A DNA stretch of 64,000 bases from Sphaerolaimus hirsutus (Eukaryota; Nematoda; Chromadorea; Monhysterida; Sphaerolaimidae): positions 20,074,315 through 20,138,314 of the forward strand of contig OZ038454.1 in NCBI GenBank assembly GCA_964036195.1, written 5' to 3'. The notes below the pieces were generated by a model, which made no database searches, had not been told where the DNA came from, and saw only the letters and a program-made list of their open reading frames with translations. Made by a program: the position numbers and the translations under genes. Below, piece after piece: positions 24,001 through 36,082 of the stretch. How positions within the stretch are numbered: the first letter of the stretch is position 1; every line of letters begins with the position of its first letter.

Positions 24001-27000
24001 AAATTTATCATCCAGAGGGATAGAGAGCTGTACAAAAATTTGGGGGAGGGTTCGCGGGTGTTCTATATATAAATATAGGTCATTATTAGAAATTTAGCGA
24101 TTTTTAGTGAAACATTGGAGAAAATAAGCTCAAAATTTGTACCCTATAGGTAGACAGCTGAGCGATTTTTATCTGGGGGGGGTTCAGACGATAGTAGCCA
24201 GATGTTTTCCTAGGGATAGATAGATATTTATATAGCTGGGCGATTTGGTAGGGGCTGGGTTACCCCTCCATGGCAGAACCCTGGTAAAAACGATAGTCAA
24301 TTCAAGTCAATCATTCTTACTCCGTATTTATTTGCTAAATTTGAATAAATTCCACGAAGCCATACTCAGGACCAGTATTCGCTAGCGCTGATGCACGACA
24401 CACAGTGCTGCGTCCGTTGCCCCATATATTTGGCGCCAATGCGACAACGAAAAGGCGGTTTTGAATGCTCCACGCAATGTAAGCCGTGCCCGTTGGCCGC
24501 GGCACTTTTGGCGCTGTGCCAGGAATTTGTCGTCAGCCATATGACGCCCAGTGGGGAGAAGTTTCCGCACGAAATGTATGGGTGCGTTGCGTGTTTTCGA
24601 TGAAATCTGCTATTTCTGCGAAAAGTAACTCTTGTGAAAGTACAGCGGATATTGGCATGCATAAAGGAACCTACGTAAACGTATTTACATAAATTACTCT
24701 TATCATATTTATCAGATCACCAAACAAGTACCGCAACTCGTCAGTATTCCATATTTTCGAACTCGCCAGTGAAAAGTAGATACGTAACTTATTTTGTTGA
24801 GACTTTTAATGTTAGTGATGTATGGTAAAACGGTTCGCCATGTTTTCATGCATTTTACGTGTCAAACACGTCATGAATTTTTACATTGTGTTTTACTGCA
24901 TGTTGATCCAAAATCATTTAAATTGCAGATTGGTCCTCGGCTGTATACACAGACTATTGTGCTACGAGAAAAAGTGCGGTGTCAGACTGAATTATGACTG
25001 GCGATCGCTTTGGAATGGTTATAAATTTTACATTTTACTTTTTTTTGTTCACATGCCAATGAACATACATAACCCAATATGTATTTTACTTCAGCTCTAA
25101 TTGGTCTGATTCGATTCCTGGTTGCAAACGAGTCGACATTGGAACGTCACTTCAGCGTGTTGGCATTGTGCCAACGTGTTGTCCAATTGCTCAATTTATT
25201 CATAACATATGGAGATACATTTCTTCCTTCAGCACTACATTATGACCAGTTGTACTACGAGATCGTTAGACAGTCGTCTGTATTTGATGCCCTGCATTTC
25301 ACTGGTACGTTGGTTTTCGACTTGGACGACGGTGTGCCTCAGCCAACGATGGAAAAAACACAGAAATTGAACACAGAAACTCATTGAGTTTCTGTGTTTT
25401 TGTTTTACACAGAAACACGGAAACTCATAAATTTTGAAAAACTCAAAACTCAAATGAGTTTTTTTGAAGAACACAGAAACACGGAAACACAGAAAAGTTT
25501 TTTGAGTTTTTTTTTTCTCAGCGAAGTGGTTGAATGCACATTAATTCAGTTTAACTAAACATAATAAGATAAGCATCTATAGTATGTAAATAGGTATGTA
25601 CTTAATGTACGGTATTCATATTTTATAATGGTACAAAAACTAAATTTAAGATGGCATGCACATCTCATGGTGGATTTGACAATTTAAGTTTCGTCAATTA
25701 AGTATACCTTATTACCTTGAATAAACCCCCCCTTGAATTAACTCCCCTCAAAATGGACTGGTGAAATAATAAGCCCCGCCCCCCTCGAAATACCCCCCTC
25801 CGGGATGATGTAAATCATGTATCCAATGTACATGGTGTATTTATTACTGCTAATTTGCATCGCAGCTACACATAAGCTGTACTAGGTTGTGTAGCTGACT
25901 ACATGTTTTTTTTCAAATATATCCTGTTTGTTTTGTACGCATTTATAACCTGTTTTGGGTACGTAAATGCCTACTATTTTCTATGATCCTCACAAAACTT
26001 TCTGACGAAATAATGATGCCCATGGGGGTATTTCGAGGTAATATGGTAGTTGTAGTTCAAATCAATTCCGTAGTCTTCCATACAGTGCACATCCATTGAA
26101 TAATTTTGGAGTACTGCGTAAATTGTCATTTCTGGGCATTTTGTTGCTAGTGTTGTGATGTTGATGTCATCATTGTGGACATTTTTAAGGACTGTTTTGA
26201 CACTTGAATGAATACACAAATGTTATGTGGGGTTAAAACATGTGCAAAACCAATATTTTATAAGAAAACCACTGTTTCCAGATCGAAATGCTGTAAATCA
26301 AAATTTTTTGGGGAAAACTCGAATTTTTTCGGAAAAAACTCGAGTTTTTTTAGAAAAAACTCAAAAAACTTGAGTTTTTACAAAAAAACACAGAAATAAA
26401 AACAGAGTTACTCAAGTTTTTTTCTTGAAAAAAACTCAAAACACAGGTATTCATTTTTGAAAAACTCAAAACACAGAAAGTGTTTTTTTTGGAGAACTTA
26501 CCCATCGTTGGCCTCAGCGCATGTGAACTCTCAATCAAAGCTCTCAGCGCATCTATGTGGCGGCACAACGGTGGCTGGCATCTTGCCAAAATATATGAAA
26601 CGAAATCAAAACTGTATTCAAAAATCCCGTCAAATGGTTTCAGGGCTTAACAGTGGACATATTCCAGGTTGAAAGTTAGCAAGTGTGGCATGGCACGGGA
26701 AGATCTTTGATTGTGCTCCCACGCATAGGGTGCATAGTAGTGATGGAATGTCGTTATGGCTCTGGTGCAAATTTTTTGGCGCTTCATCACCAGTGCATAG
26801 ATACGCTGACATGTGCTGAGAGTTTAGATGCGCTAAGGGTTTTCCGCCACAGTGCAAACTCCTCAACACAGTCCTACGACACGTGCAAGAGTCGTCTCGC
26901 CCGAGCACGTCCACCCAGTCGACATGCGGCGGCGTGCAGCGGTCAAAGTCGCTGCCGCACCGCCTGTCCACGCAGTTGGCCAATGTGCGCTCGATTTCTA

Positions 27001-29887
27001 CGCAGCTGCAAGCGACACTGGCTGACGGCACTGGCGCCGTGCAGTGGAAAACTGAGGAGGAGGTTTGTTGAGGCGTTGATGATGTTTGGACTATCTCGGC
27101 GGACTGTGAAGTGCAACCCAAGTACAAACAATCGAACCAGTACGGCTAGGGTTCAAACGGGATTGACTTTTCGGGATCGGGATTCACTTTTTGAGATTTC
27201 GGGATCGGGATTGGTTTTTTGAGATTTCGGGATCGGGATTGGCCGGGATTGGGGTCACGGGATCGGGATCGGGATTGGCATTTTTCCGGGATCGGGATTG
27301 GGTTCTAGGGATAGAGATTTTGACCATTTTTCTGGCATTCACAGTTGTTCATAAAGGTCTCAAAACACTGTTGGATGTCAGAACAGTGGCATAAAATTGA
27401 CACTGGGGGTTTGCATCCATTTTTTTGCATGCAAAAACGTCATTATTTCACGTTTTATAATTTCCACTAATTTTTCCGGGATCGGGATCCCTGACTTGGG
27501 AGTTTCTCGGGATCGGGATTGGTATTTTTGGATTTCAAGATCGGGACTGGTGAATCCCGGAATTTCACGGGATCCGGGATCGGGATCGGGATCCCGTTTG
27601 AACCCTAAGTACGGCTCAATTTAATTAATTATGCTTCTATTTGAGATATTCAAATGTCGATTTGGGTGAATATTTCTTACAATTGATTACGCACACGAAT
27701 TAACCCTTCTAGTGTCTTTACACCCTTATATAAAATTGTATTTCCAAAATCGGTGACAATAACCGACAATTGTCAACAATTGTCAATTGTCATTTATCAA
27801 TTTATAGCCTGGTCGCTACAAATATTTTCCGGGAATATTCATTCGAAATTATGGCCTGAATCTTGTATCACTCGCCTTGTCAAAAATACCCCAATGCTAA
27901 GGAAATTTGGTTAAAAATCAAAATTTGGTATGAAAAAGCCATTTACATTGCATAAATGTTCCAAATACTTCTGGAATGGAATTTGTAATACTTATATATG
28001 TCTACTTCGTGAAGAATGACGTCATATACAGCCCCAATGCAAAGATTAGTCAAAAATACTGGCCTTTGCCTTTAATAAACAGGTAATTATTTGCTAATGA
28101 TGTAAATAAATGCCCCCATTGAATACCAACACCAAAAATTTGCGGTTAAGCTTTTACAAAAGTTTACTCGATAATCGACTGAAAAAATATTTTCAATATT
28201 ATGGTGGGAAATTGTGATTTTACCCCTCCCTCTTCGATCGATGGACTGATTACTTATTGCAAGTAAATCTGCAGAACAACTTTTTCTAATTCATCCTGCA
28301 AGTTCAAGCGAAACTGCCTATTCGTCGGTCAAATATTTCAAAAATATGATTTAATTTTTCAAGGCACATGACACGTGCACAAGGACGTAGCCAGGGGGGG
28401 CGGGGGAGGGCGGCCGCCCCCCCCCCCCTTCCCGGGTCGAACAAAAAAAAAGCCAGAGATGGCGGATCCGTAAAGCGATTTTGTCGGCAGTACGCAAAAA
28501 ATTTTGCGCGCAAGCGCGCATTTCGTCGCCACGGAGTATAGTTTGGGACAAAAAACACTCAAAATACATATGTCCCCGTCGCAGTATATGTATGTAAAAT
28601 ACATACACTGTATAACAGTGTTTGGCGCCAATGCCAACGCCAATGGCGCCATGGCGTGGCGCGTACGAATGGCGCTGGCGCCATGGCGCCATTCCTTTAC
28701 CGCTGGGGTCTAAATTTAGGGGGGGGCGCCGCCCCCCCCCCGTTTGCCGGGCTCCGTAAACAATCCGCCCCCCCCCCCGCTCAAAAATCCTGGCTACGTC
28801 CCTGCACGTGCAGTTAATATACTATGTTGGAGGGTGTGCAGAATCCTACCATAATTTATTAAAAAACTCTTGTGATAAATTTTAATTTCGTAATTTATTA
28901 TTCCGTAGTAAAAACTAAATATTATGATGAAAAAACTGTATAATTTTTGGTTCATTATTCAGATGGGTTATGGTACTTTTCCATACTAAGTGTGATGTCC
29001 GCCGAGTATACTAATAATAATTCTTTGCTACAAGTTTCTAAGAAATAAATAGAAATATGGGGCTTTTTCTGTATGAGAAAGAAATACGATATCATAAGAT
29101 CGATCCACATTGCGATCGCTTTGTCGGTTCAAGTGAAATGTATTAAAAAGTTGAATGTTTAAGTATTTTTATAATCTACCTGTCGATCCATTCACTTTTT
29201 CTATTTACTTTCAAACACATCATTTTTGCAGGTACTTGAAGTGGTGCGGCAGAGCTATGGCACTCTCAATCTGAAATTGTACGATAGTTTGGAGAAATTT
29301 GATCGATACAATGAACGGCCGCATGTGGAATTCTTCCATACAATTGTACGTGGGGCAGGTTTTTCTCTATCAGTTACTTGTGTTGTCTATTGTGGTATGG
29401 TATTCCTCGTCTAAAAGAAATAGTTAAACGTAAAATGAATTTACACCAGTTAAATATGCGGGAGTGTTGCATGCTCATATCATCATAAACTTTTTGTGTT
29501 TTTGCTATAATTGTTCACATAAAATGCGTAACAAATAAAAAAATCGTTATACCGAATTATCATTTATGATCATTTTCCAGCATTCTTGGATGCAGGGTTC
29601 TCGGGTGTAGGGGGTCGTGTGGGGTAATGTGTGTGGTTTGTGCTGTCCCTGCCTCCGGACGAGCTATTTCCAATTTATATTTACGTATCAGCCCCCGCGA
29701 ACGTCAAAGCCTTGATCGAATATAACGTCCAGCAACCACTTTAAAGTGAAGAGTTTGCAACTTGTTTCAGGTTCGTGGCGTCATAGCATTATGGCGGGCA
29801 GAATTGGACTCTAGAAGAGTCGACGCGGCCGGCGCTATAGCCGAATTGCCAACCATTCAGTTTGAGAAATTACACCCGGAGTCATAA
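18066..29887 (+). CDS. ARMH3: ARMH3 (C10orf76) orthologue, Armadillo-like helical domain protein
   Basis: Nineteen exons: 18066-18146, 18390-18509, 18579-18659, 19199-19306, 19370-19462, 19802-19879, 20086-20178, 20244-20300, 20365-20540, 20613-20688, 23362-23541, 23717-23780, 23854-23912, 24370-24581, 24929-25017, 25095-25304, 26872-27062, 29232-29345, 29771-29887. All phases agree. They give 732 aa, against about 689 aa in the human protein. Diagnostic blocks: [112 protein letters not shown]. In vertebrates ARMH3 binds GBF1 and PI4KB at the Golgi; the same role is inferred here. The exons at 23362 and 26872 encode Ser/Thr/Cys-rich linkers longer than the human ones. The start is the first ATG of a conserved-phase exon. 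Confidence 0.95.
18676..18912. repeat. Palindromic MITE in ARMH3 intron 3
   Basis: The arms are CTGGGGCTAGTTCCGCAAAT and ATTTGCGGAACTGACACCAG. The interior has AAGTGAAATGGCAAAAG facing its complement. Same family as 4862-5318, though shorter (about 235 bp). Confidence 0.7.
19491..19709. mobile_element. GGCAGTCCC-family MITE, degenerate, ARMH3 intron 5
   Basis: The left end is GGTGCCAGTCGCCACCCTGTAAAG and the right end CACTTTACAGAGTGCGGGAC. Inner arms contain TTGTCAATTGTCGTGCAA and TTGACATTTTACATGGC. The ends are more diverged than in other copies. Confidence 0.55.
20689..23361. other. Long ARMH3 intron 10: repeat remnants
   Basis: It contains a CTCCGGAGG/GATAGGTATC fragment (about 20810-20870), a degenerate TTTATT-CCCCCC/CCGTATTTCC element (about 20905-21260), AT-rich sequence with no clear boundaries (21270-22740) and a CAGGGACGTA MITE at 22754-23287. 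Open frames around 21813-22660 lie on both strands. They lack domain features and exon-like composition, and I do not call them genes. Confidence 0.5.
22754..23287. mobile_element. CAGGGACGTA-family hAT-like MITE
   Basis: It starts CAGGGACGTATCCAGGATTT and ends CCTGCGTATGTCCTTG. The GGCGCCATGG cluster (about 22858-22920) and two GCGCGC(T/A)TGCGCGC blocks (23055 and 23167) are present. At 534 bp it is longer than the other copies. Flanks ATTACATG and GTTATCAC do not match, so the target duplication has decayed or one end was replaced. Confidence 0.75.
23542..23716. mobile_element. GGCAGTCCC-family MITE coinciding with ARMH3 intron 11
   Basis: A 175-bp foldback lies exactly between two conserved ARMH3 coding segments. 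Upstream coding ends GCGGCGCAG. The element starts GTGCCAATCCCAGACCTT and ends GTGACTGCTCCAG. Coding resumes GTGGCCTGC ([14 protein letters not shown], matching the human segment). CAGGTG occurs at both edges, as a duplicated target would. Read through, the in-frame element contains stops, so it must be spliced. The outer GT and AG do this in frame. A stronger donor (GTAAGA, 23560) would add six residues. Confidence 0.75.
24003..24290. repeat. GATAGATAGCTGGGCGATTTGG repeat fragment
   Basis: ARMH3 intron 13 holds a remnant of the family seen complete at 33760-34239. It has CATCCAGAGGGATAGAGAGC, AAATAAGCTCAAAA and GGGATAGATAGATATTTAT. No inverted ends or target duplication are recognisable. Confidence 0.5.
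25344..26510 (+). mobile_element. CAACGATGG hAT-like element, copy 2, in ARMH3 intron 16
   Basis: The 1167-bp element has ends CAACGATGG and CCATCGTTG and a perfect 8-bp target duplication GCCTCAGC (25336-25343 and 26511-26518). It is closely similar to 2057-3207 along its whole length, including the internal GGGGGTATTTCGAGGTAA part. It sits 40 bp after the intron's donor and has no coding capacity. Confidence 0.9.
27147..27607. mobile_element. GGGATCGG-rich hAT-like MITE, copy 1
   Basis: It starts TAGGGTTCAAACGGGATTGA and ends ATCCCGTTTGAACCCTA, with the perfect 8-bp duplication AGTACGGC on both sides (27139-27146 and 27608-27615). Both halves consist of clustered GGGATCGGGATTGG units. The core (about 27320-27470) is unique sequence shared with 32200-32360 and 49310-49450. 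It lies in ARMH3 intron 17. Confidence 0.9.
28380..28804. mobile_element. CAGGGACGTA-family hAT-like MITE in ARMH3 intron 17
   Basis: It starts CAAGGACGTAGCCAGG and ends CCTGGCTACGTCCCTG, with target duplication CACGTGCA (28372-28379 and 28805-28812). Layout: G/C homopolymer tract, GCGCGCAAGCGCGC at about 28507, a CATACACTGTAT core, GGCGCCATGG cluster at about 28620-28690, second G/C tract. Confidence 0.92.
28818..29010. mobile_element. TA-flanked MITE (TACTCGGCGGAC family)
   Basis: It starts TATACTATG and ends GATGTCCGCCGAGTATA, with the family's interior hairpin (CCTACCATAATTTATTAA facing TTATGGTACTTTTCC). It lies 13 bp from the preceding hAT-like element, in ARMH3 intron 17. Confidence 0.7.
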
Positions 29888-32022
29888 ATGGGGTTTCTTC
29901 AGTTGATAGAATTTATTTATTTATTATTTTTATTTGTTTACCCGACGGATTCTGACATTTGCTTTCGAATGGTGGTTGGTTTCGCAATTGGTTTCCTTCT
30001 TGGGTGTAGTATCATGAAGTTACACAACTTTGGACTTGTATATTATGGGTGGGTCGCTATCGCAACTGTCTCCGACCCGCCCACAATAGCTCTACACGCA
30101 CTAGTTTACTGCCGAACTTTCGAACACTCATAAATCAGCTTTGAACGCATTAGAGTTTACCTGATTTGCGGCCCACAAAAGGTCCTGTGTCAATTTCTAC
30201 CCTTGGAAAAACGTTTTCACGTGTGTGTCAACTCAGATTTCGGCTTCACGCGTGTCGCAGAGCAATCTCCGAATGCACATGGAAATGTTGAAAAATAAAT
30301 ATTCCGGCATGTGCATATGGAATATCTCGGCGTCACAAGTAGTCGAAATCTGAGTTGACGCAGACCAGTTGACACACGTGTATCAAGTAGTCTGCGGGCC
30401 GCCAATAAGGTGTCCATCCACTATAGTTGATGGAAATGAATAAGTTCATTCCGGTGAATTCAAATGCGTTCAAATTTCAAAGCCGATTGATAGATTTTTT
30501 AAATTGGTTTAGGCGCAATTGCATCCATCAATTCTAATCTTTTGTTATTTCTTTCGCTATTCACATAAATATGGGTTACCGGTGCGGGCGCGTTGTAATC
30601 AAATTGTTGGGAATCATGCCGTATGAGGACTTGGGAACTTGCCAAATTTTTTGACATTGCTATAAATAAAATCGGGAAAAATAGTATATAACCGTGTATA
30701 TATATATACAAAAATAACGATTATGAAGGTGAAAATTAGTTAAATGAAGCATATTTTGCGATTTTTAGCCAAAAATTAGGGAAACATCGCTCGGACTATG
30801 GACGTGGGTCAAATCGATCGTGTAAGTTGTCCACTAAATAGAACAAGTCCTCGTATGTACGTGATGCGATCCAAATTGTTTCGCTACTGGTGCTGACTGT
30901 GATGTGCGCATTTTATGCCGATTTTACGTCCGCGAGATTCGTAATTTATCGCATCTACTTTAATTTTAATTTTCACGCATCCATTCAGTATTGCGCAATG
31001 AACGTGACAATTGGTTTTATCGTGTTTGTAATATTGTTTCCTTGGTTGAAGTGTTCCAAGTGTTATGCGCACGAAAGCTTCGGAGATATTTAATTCATAA
31101 GAAAAATTCTAATCCTGTTGATTGGAAAACATTTTTTAAGGAAGTAAAATTTTATGTACGATATTCAGACACTTCCACTAGAAAAATGTTGACGATTACA
31201 TAGCGGATGTTATTTGTCGTGGGGTGTCATTTCAGCGCTTATCACGCCCGCGCAAAAAGCGTCGGCATTATTCCTGCGCTTACTTGAAAATATTTTCATT
31301 ATTTTTTTTGTCGAATGCGCGGTAATTTTTTAGTATGCTTCGCTGCACAAATGGCAGTCGTATTTTGCGATTTATTTATTTTTAAAACGCCTAGAACTTG
31401 GCGCTTTCTAATGGTACAGCGCCAATGCTATATCTTTTTAATTAGTTATAGTGGTGCACCTTATCTACACAGACCGAAATATACATATGTACCATTTTTT
31501 CTCGAAATACCCCCGGGGGGAGGGGTTATCGGCGCTACGCACACTGAAGCCGAAATATTCGGCATACGCACGTTTTCATCTGCCGAATCCGAACTAAAAA
31601 AATGCTGTTCGGACGGTTTTAGACCAGCATTTTTGGGTCCAGACATTCAGCAACCGTACGAATTCGGACAAATTCGGACGGATTTAGATGATTTTCCAGC
31701 ATTTTTGGTCATATGCTGAATTTAACATTTCAGCATCTTGTGAAAAAATTGTATCCGGACACTTTCATTTCAGCAAACCAGTTCAGCAATTGGCAGAAAA
31801 TCTACTGCCGTGAAATGATCCAGATCTCATCTAGTTTTTCATACATCTTCATGAAACATTTTTTATGAACATGTATGAACATGATCTTCAAAAATGAAGA
31901 CCATAAATTTTTTTAAAAAACTGCTCATTCTTGAGATATTGTAGTTCAGCACATTTCAACAGTGTGTAAACAGAAAAAACGTACGAACCATTTTGGGAAT
32001 TTGGGCAATGTGTGTACATGAG

Positions 32023-32551
32023 TAGGGTTCAAACGGGATTGACTTTTCGGGATCAGGATCGGGATCGGGATTCACTTTTTGAGATTTCGGGATCGGGATT
32101 GGTAATTTGAGATTTCGGGATCGGGATTGGCCGGGATTGGGGTCACGGGATCGGGATTGGGATAGGCATTTTTCCGGGATCGGGATTGGGTTCTAGGGAT
32201 AGAAATTTTGGCCATTTTTCTGGCATTCACAGTTGTTCATAAAGGTCTCAAAACACTGTTGGATGCCAGAAAAGTGGCATAAAATTGACGCTGGGGGTTT
32301 GCATCCACTTTTTTGCATGCAAAAACGTCATTATTTCACTTTTTATAATTTCCACTAATTTTTCCGGGATCGGGATCCCGGACTTGGGAGTTTCTCGGGA
32401 TCGGGATCGGGATTTGAAAACTTTCGGGATCATGATTGGTATTTTTGAGATTTCGGGATCGGGATCAGGATTGGGGTTTCGGGATCGGGATCGGGACTGG
32501 TAAATCCCGGAATTTCACGGGATCCGGGATCGGGATCCCGTTTGAACCCTA
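32023..32551. mobile_element. GGGATCGG-rich hAT-like MITE, copy 2
   Basis: It starts TAGGGTTCAAACGGGATTGA and ends ATCCCGTTTGAACCCTA. The 8-bp duplication TACATGAG is perfect (32015-32022 and 32552-32559). The core is nearly identical to the 27147 copy; the GGGATC arrays differ in unit number. Confidence 0.9.
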
Positions 32552-32595
32552 TACATGAGCGAATAGTAATGATAAACATTGGAACAGCGCGTGCC

Positions 32596-33167
32596 TAGGG
32601 TGTCAAAAAAATTTTGTTATGGAAAATGGAAACGGAAATTTTTTTGCACTTGCCAGAAAACGGAAATAAAATTTCAGCAACAAGGAAAACAAGGCCGGAA
32701 AACTGGAAATGGAAAAATGAAATTTTGCCAGAAAACAAAAAAAATTGTGGAAATTTCCTGGAAATGCTAAAAATTGCTGAAATTTTGATGGAAAATGGAA
32801 AAAGTCACATAATTGAAAACCTGCATGCATGTTTACCAGTTTGGCTGAAACAGAAAACAGACAATTGAGCCAGAAAAGGGGAATATGAGGCTGAAAAACT
32901 GAAAATTGAGCCTGAAAACGGGAAAAAGGAGGAAAAACTGAAAATTCAGCCGGAAAAACTGAAAATTCAGCCGGAAAAAGGCAGAAAAACTGAAAATTTA
33001 GCCAGAAAAGGGATAATTAGCCAGAAAAACAGGAACGGAAATGGAAAAAAATTTTGTAGTCGGAAAATGGAACGGAAAATGGAAAAATTAATTCAATTAC
33101 CGGAAAACGGAATGGAAAATGGAAAAAATTTGCCTGCAGAAAACGGAAATGGAAATTTGTCACCCTA
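32596..33167. mobile_element. TAGGGTGTC hAT-like MITE, copy 1
   Basis: The ends TAGGGTGTCAAAAAAATTTT and GGAAATTTGTCACCCTA are inverted. Flanks CGCGTGCC and AGCATGCC agree at 6 of 8 positions. The interior is almost entirely GGAAAAATGGAAA/CCGGAAAACTGAAAAT units. A second copy splits the duplicated AACS exon at 50119. Confidence 0.8.
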
Positions 33168-33422
33168 AGCATGCCTGCAAACCAGATTGTTGAAAGTAAT
33201 CAATGTTTTCAAAGTTAATGTAAAATATTCATTTTTAGTCACTCCTGAGTGCAGAAAACGTATAGTAGAATTTTTTACTTTTATTTCCATGGGAAAATGT
33301 AAAAGTAAGTATTTTTGAAAACGATGACCATAATTTTCACTAGAAGTCACCCTTAACCCCAATTTTCATTCTTTTTGCCACTGCTCACATGAAGTTGTGC
33401 ATACACTGTAGCATCTGCCAAG

Positions 33423-33695
33423 CAGGGTTGGTTTTAGTAAAATAATTTTTACTGAAACTGCAGTAAAATTGTAAATAAATTATATTTTATTTTTATTTTT
33501 TTTTCAATTTTCCATTTTATTTTTATTTTTTTATTCTTCAATTTTCCATTTTATTATTATTTTATTTTTATTTTATTTTTATTTTTTATTCTTTGTGACC
33601 AGGATTAGTTTTTGTGAAATTCTTTTTACTAAAATTGTAGTAAAATTGTATAAAAATTGTATTTGATTTTTTTTTCTGAGATTTTGCCAACCCTG
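33423..33695. mobile_element. CAGGGTTGGTTTTAG hAT-like MITE, copy 1
   Basis: It starts CAGGGTTGGTTTTAGTAAAA and ends GATTTTGCCAACCCTG. The 8-bp target duplication CTGCCAAG is perfect (33415-33422 and 33696-33703). The interior is ATTTTATTTTTATTTT low-complexity sequence with ACTAAAATTGTA hairpins. Confidence 0.88.
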
Positions 33696-33759
33696 CTGCC
33701 AAGTAAAACCAATAATTATCCAAAATTTAGTTGACACAATTTTTGATGTCAACTAGTGT

Positions 33760-34239
33760 CAGGGGTATTCTAGTTTTCGGCCCTCCTGGGTGTTGGATAG
33801 ATAGCAAATCACTCCTCCGGAGGGATAGATAGCTGAAAATTTTTCTGGGGGGGGGGTTCGCGGGGGCTCAATATATAGGCATAGAAGGGAGGAAAAGGAG
33901 AAAAATTGCTAAAAGTAGGTGAAAAATGGCTAAAAATGGGTATATAAGGACATATAGTACTAAAAATAGCTCAAAATAGGCAGTTAGATGCACGAACTAG
34001 TGATTTTGGAGGTGAAAATCTATATATAGGTATGAAAATAGCGATTTTGAGCGAAAATTAGGGTATAGTTTCCCAAAAATCGCTCCAGATAGGTAGATAG
34101 CTGGCCGATTGGGGGGAGGGGTTTAGGGGATAGTAGCCCAAAATTTTGCCTCCGGGATAGATAGATAGCTGAGCGGCCTCTGGAATAGATAGATAGCTGG
34201 GCGATTTGGGGGGGGGGAACCCCCCCTTTCCTACCCCTG
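33760..34239. mobile_element. CAGGGGTA hAT-like element (GATAGATAGCTG family), complete copy
   Basis: It starts CAGGGGTATTCTAG and ends CCTACCCCTG, with target duplication ACTAGTGT (33752-33759 and 34240-34247). The interior has CTCCGGAGGGATAGATAGC, AAAATAGCTCAAAATAGG and GATAGATAGCTGAGCGG units. It has inserted into an older TAGTTGACA foldback, whose halves flank it. Confidence 0.85.
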
Positions 34240-34380
34240 ACTAGTGTGTGTGACAAGATATAATTGATGACAATTTTTGATGTCAACTTTATGACAAGAT
34301 ATAATTAGTTACATTCTCTGTACAGCATCAACTTCGGTCAATAGACAATAGTGATTATGTATATTGGATAGGGTTGGCAC

Positions 34381-34877
34381 TAGGGTCGAAATGGAATCCC
34401 GATCCCGATCCCAAAACATTTCGGGATTTGGTGGTCCCGATCCCGATCCTGAAACCTCAATCCTGAAACCTCAATCCTGATCCCGATCCCGAAATCTCAA
34501 AAGCCAATCCCGATCCCGATCCAGAAACTTTCAAAATCACAATCCCGATCCCGAAAAAATTTATACAATCCCGATCCCGATCCCAGAAAATTTGGTCAAC
34601 CTCATTAAATGCCCTTTTTGCATTAATAAATTTTAACCAATGTCCACTTTATGCCTCTTTTCTGGCATCCAGACGTGTTTTTGAGTCTGTTTTGTGAAAA
34701 CATTGGCAAAAAACGTGTATATTAGAATGTTTTCAAAAATGCCATTACCGATCCTGAAAAATGCCAATCCCGATCCCGAAAGGTCAATCCCGATCCCGAA
34801 ATCTCAAAAACCAATCCCGATCCCGATACCAAAAGGTCAATCCCGATCCGATCCCGAGATCTCAAAAACCAATCCTC
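34381..34877. mobile_element. GGGATCGG-rich element, rearranged copy
   Basis: Starts TAGGGTCGAAATGGAATCCCGATCC in a CCCGATCC array on the complementary strand, with core and second array to about 34877. The terminal GTTTGAACCCTA is missing, so it is truncated. No target duplication. Confidence 0.65.
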
Positions 34878-35539
34878 GTTTATCTTTGCATTTCAGCATT
34901 TGAGATTTTATCCTATTGCTGAATGTTTCCGCATGAAAAAGTGTACGCATCTTTTGAATGCTGAAATACATGCTGAATTGACAAACCGCCTAATTTTCAA
35001 GAGTACGGACGATTTGAGTTCAGCAAGTTTTTTTCTATTCAGCATTTAATTCGGCATTTGTCAAAAACGTGCGTATGCCGAATATTTCGGCTTCAGTGTG
35101 CGTAGCGCCATTCTTTCATAGTGCAAATTTTGTAGGGGGGAGTTCGAGGGGGGCGTTATTAATTCATAGTGGCCATTTTTAGGGGCGGTATTTTCGGAGA
35201 ATACGGCATATGATCGTCCTTGAAGTTGCTTTAAATGTTTATCAAAGCTTCATGATGAGTGAAATTTCTGCCGGGTGGCCAAAAAATGAACAAAACATCG
35301 ACAAAAAAGCGAAACTCATAAATCTGTTTTGAAAACATTTTAGTTTGTCAGAAAGCATGATTTTTAACCGCTGTCAACAGTAGTTGACAGACTCTTCATT
35401 CTGGTAAACTAAAATGCGTTCAAATCAGATTCAACGAGTTTCCGAATTTTGGCGGTGTACGAATGTGAGCAGCGCCGTAGTAACAATGGTCCTGATTAAA
35501 ATTCAGAGTGCAGTTGCAACACACGTAAAGATGTATAGC

Positions 35540-35781
35540 CAGGGTTGGTTTTAGTAAAATTGTATAAAAATTCTTAATTGTTCCATTTTATTTTTATTTT
35601 ATTCAATTTTCCATTTTATTTTTATTTTCTATTTTAGTTCATGACCAGAATTGGTTTTTGTAAAATTCCTTTTACTAAAATTGTAAAAAATTATCTTTTT
35701 TTAATTTTATTCATGTTTTATTTCATTTTTTTCATCAATTTTCTATTTTATTTATTTTTTTCTGAGATTTTGCCAACCCTG
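35540..35781. mobile_element. CAGGGTTGGTTTTAG hAT-like MITE, copy 2
   Basis: 242 bp with ends CAGGGTTGGTTTTAG and TTGCCAACCCTG. Flanks TGTATAGC and TTTATAGC match at 7 of 8 positions. Same structure as 33423-33695. Confidence 0.85.
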
Positions 35782-36082
35782 TTTATAGCGCACAAATTTA
35801 GAAGGTTAGCTCGCGCACCACCTTGGCGGCACATTTCATACATTTCGTTGACACGTCTGGCTTGCAAACTTGTTTGTCGCATATCATGATTTAATTTTTC
35901 TCACCAAAAATTGATCTTTTTTACATCATCCGGTTTCTGGCTTGTTGAATATTCCGCACAAAGATTTCCACGTTCAGCGTTTCCCACGTTCCAAAATACC
36001 TTTCGCGAAAAGGCTTTCTATTTTTCGATTTTCTTTCATTTTTTTCTCAATGTCTTCATTTCAGTTCATTTATGCCAGCCAG

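Noticed and set aside
26683-27222. 179-codon plus-strand frame over ARMH3 exon 17
   Set aside because: The conserved ARMH3 frame is a different one; this frame is its shadow and runs into the GGGATCGG element.
27147-27607. Regular GGGATC repeats suggesting a CRISPR-like or satellite array
   Set aside because: No unique spacers of constant length; the array is bounded by inverted ends and an 8-bp duplication, so it is a MITE.
31315-31719. 134-codon plus-strand frame
   Set aside because: Composition and nearby inverted motifs suggest transposon debris; no homology recognised.
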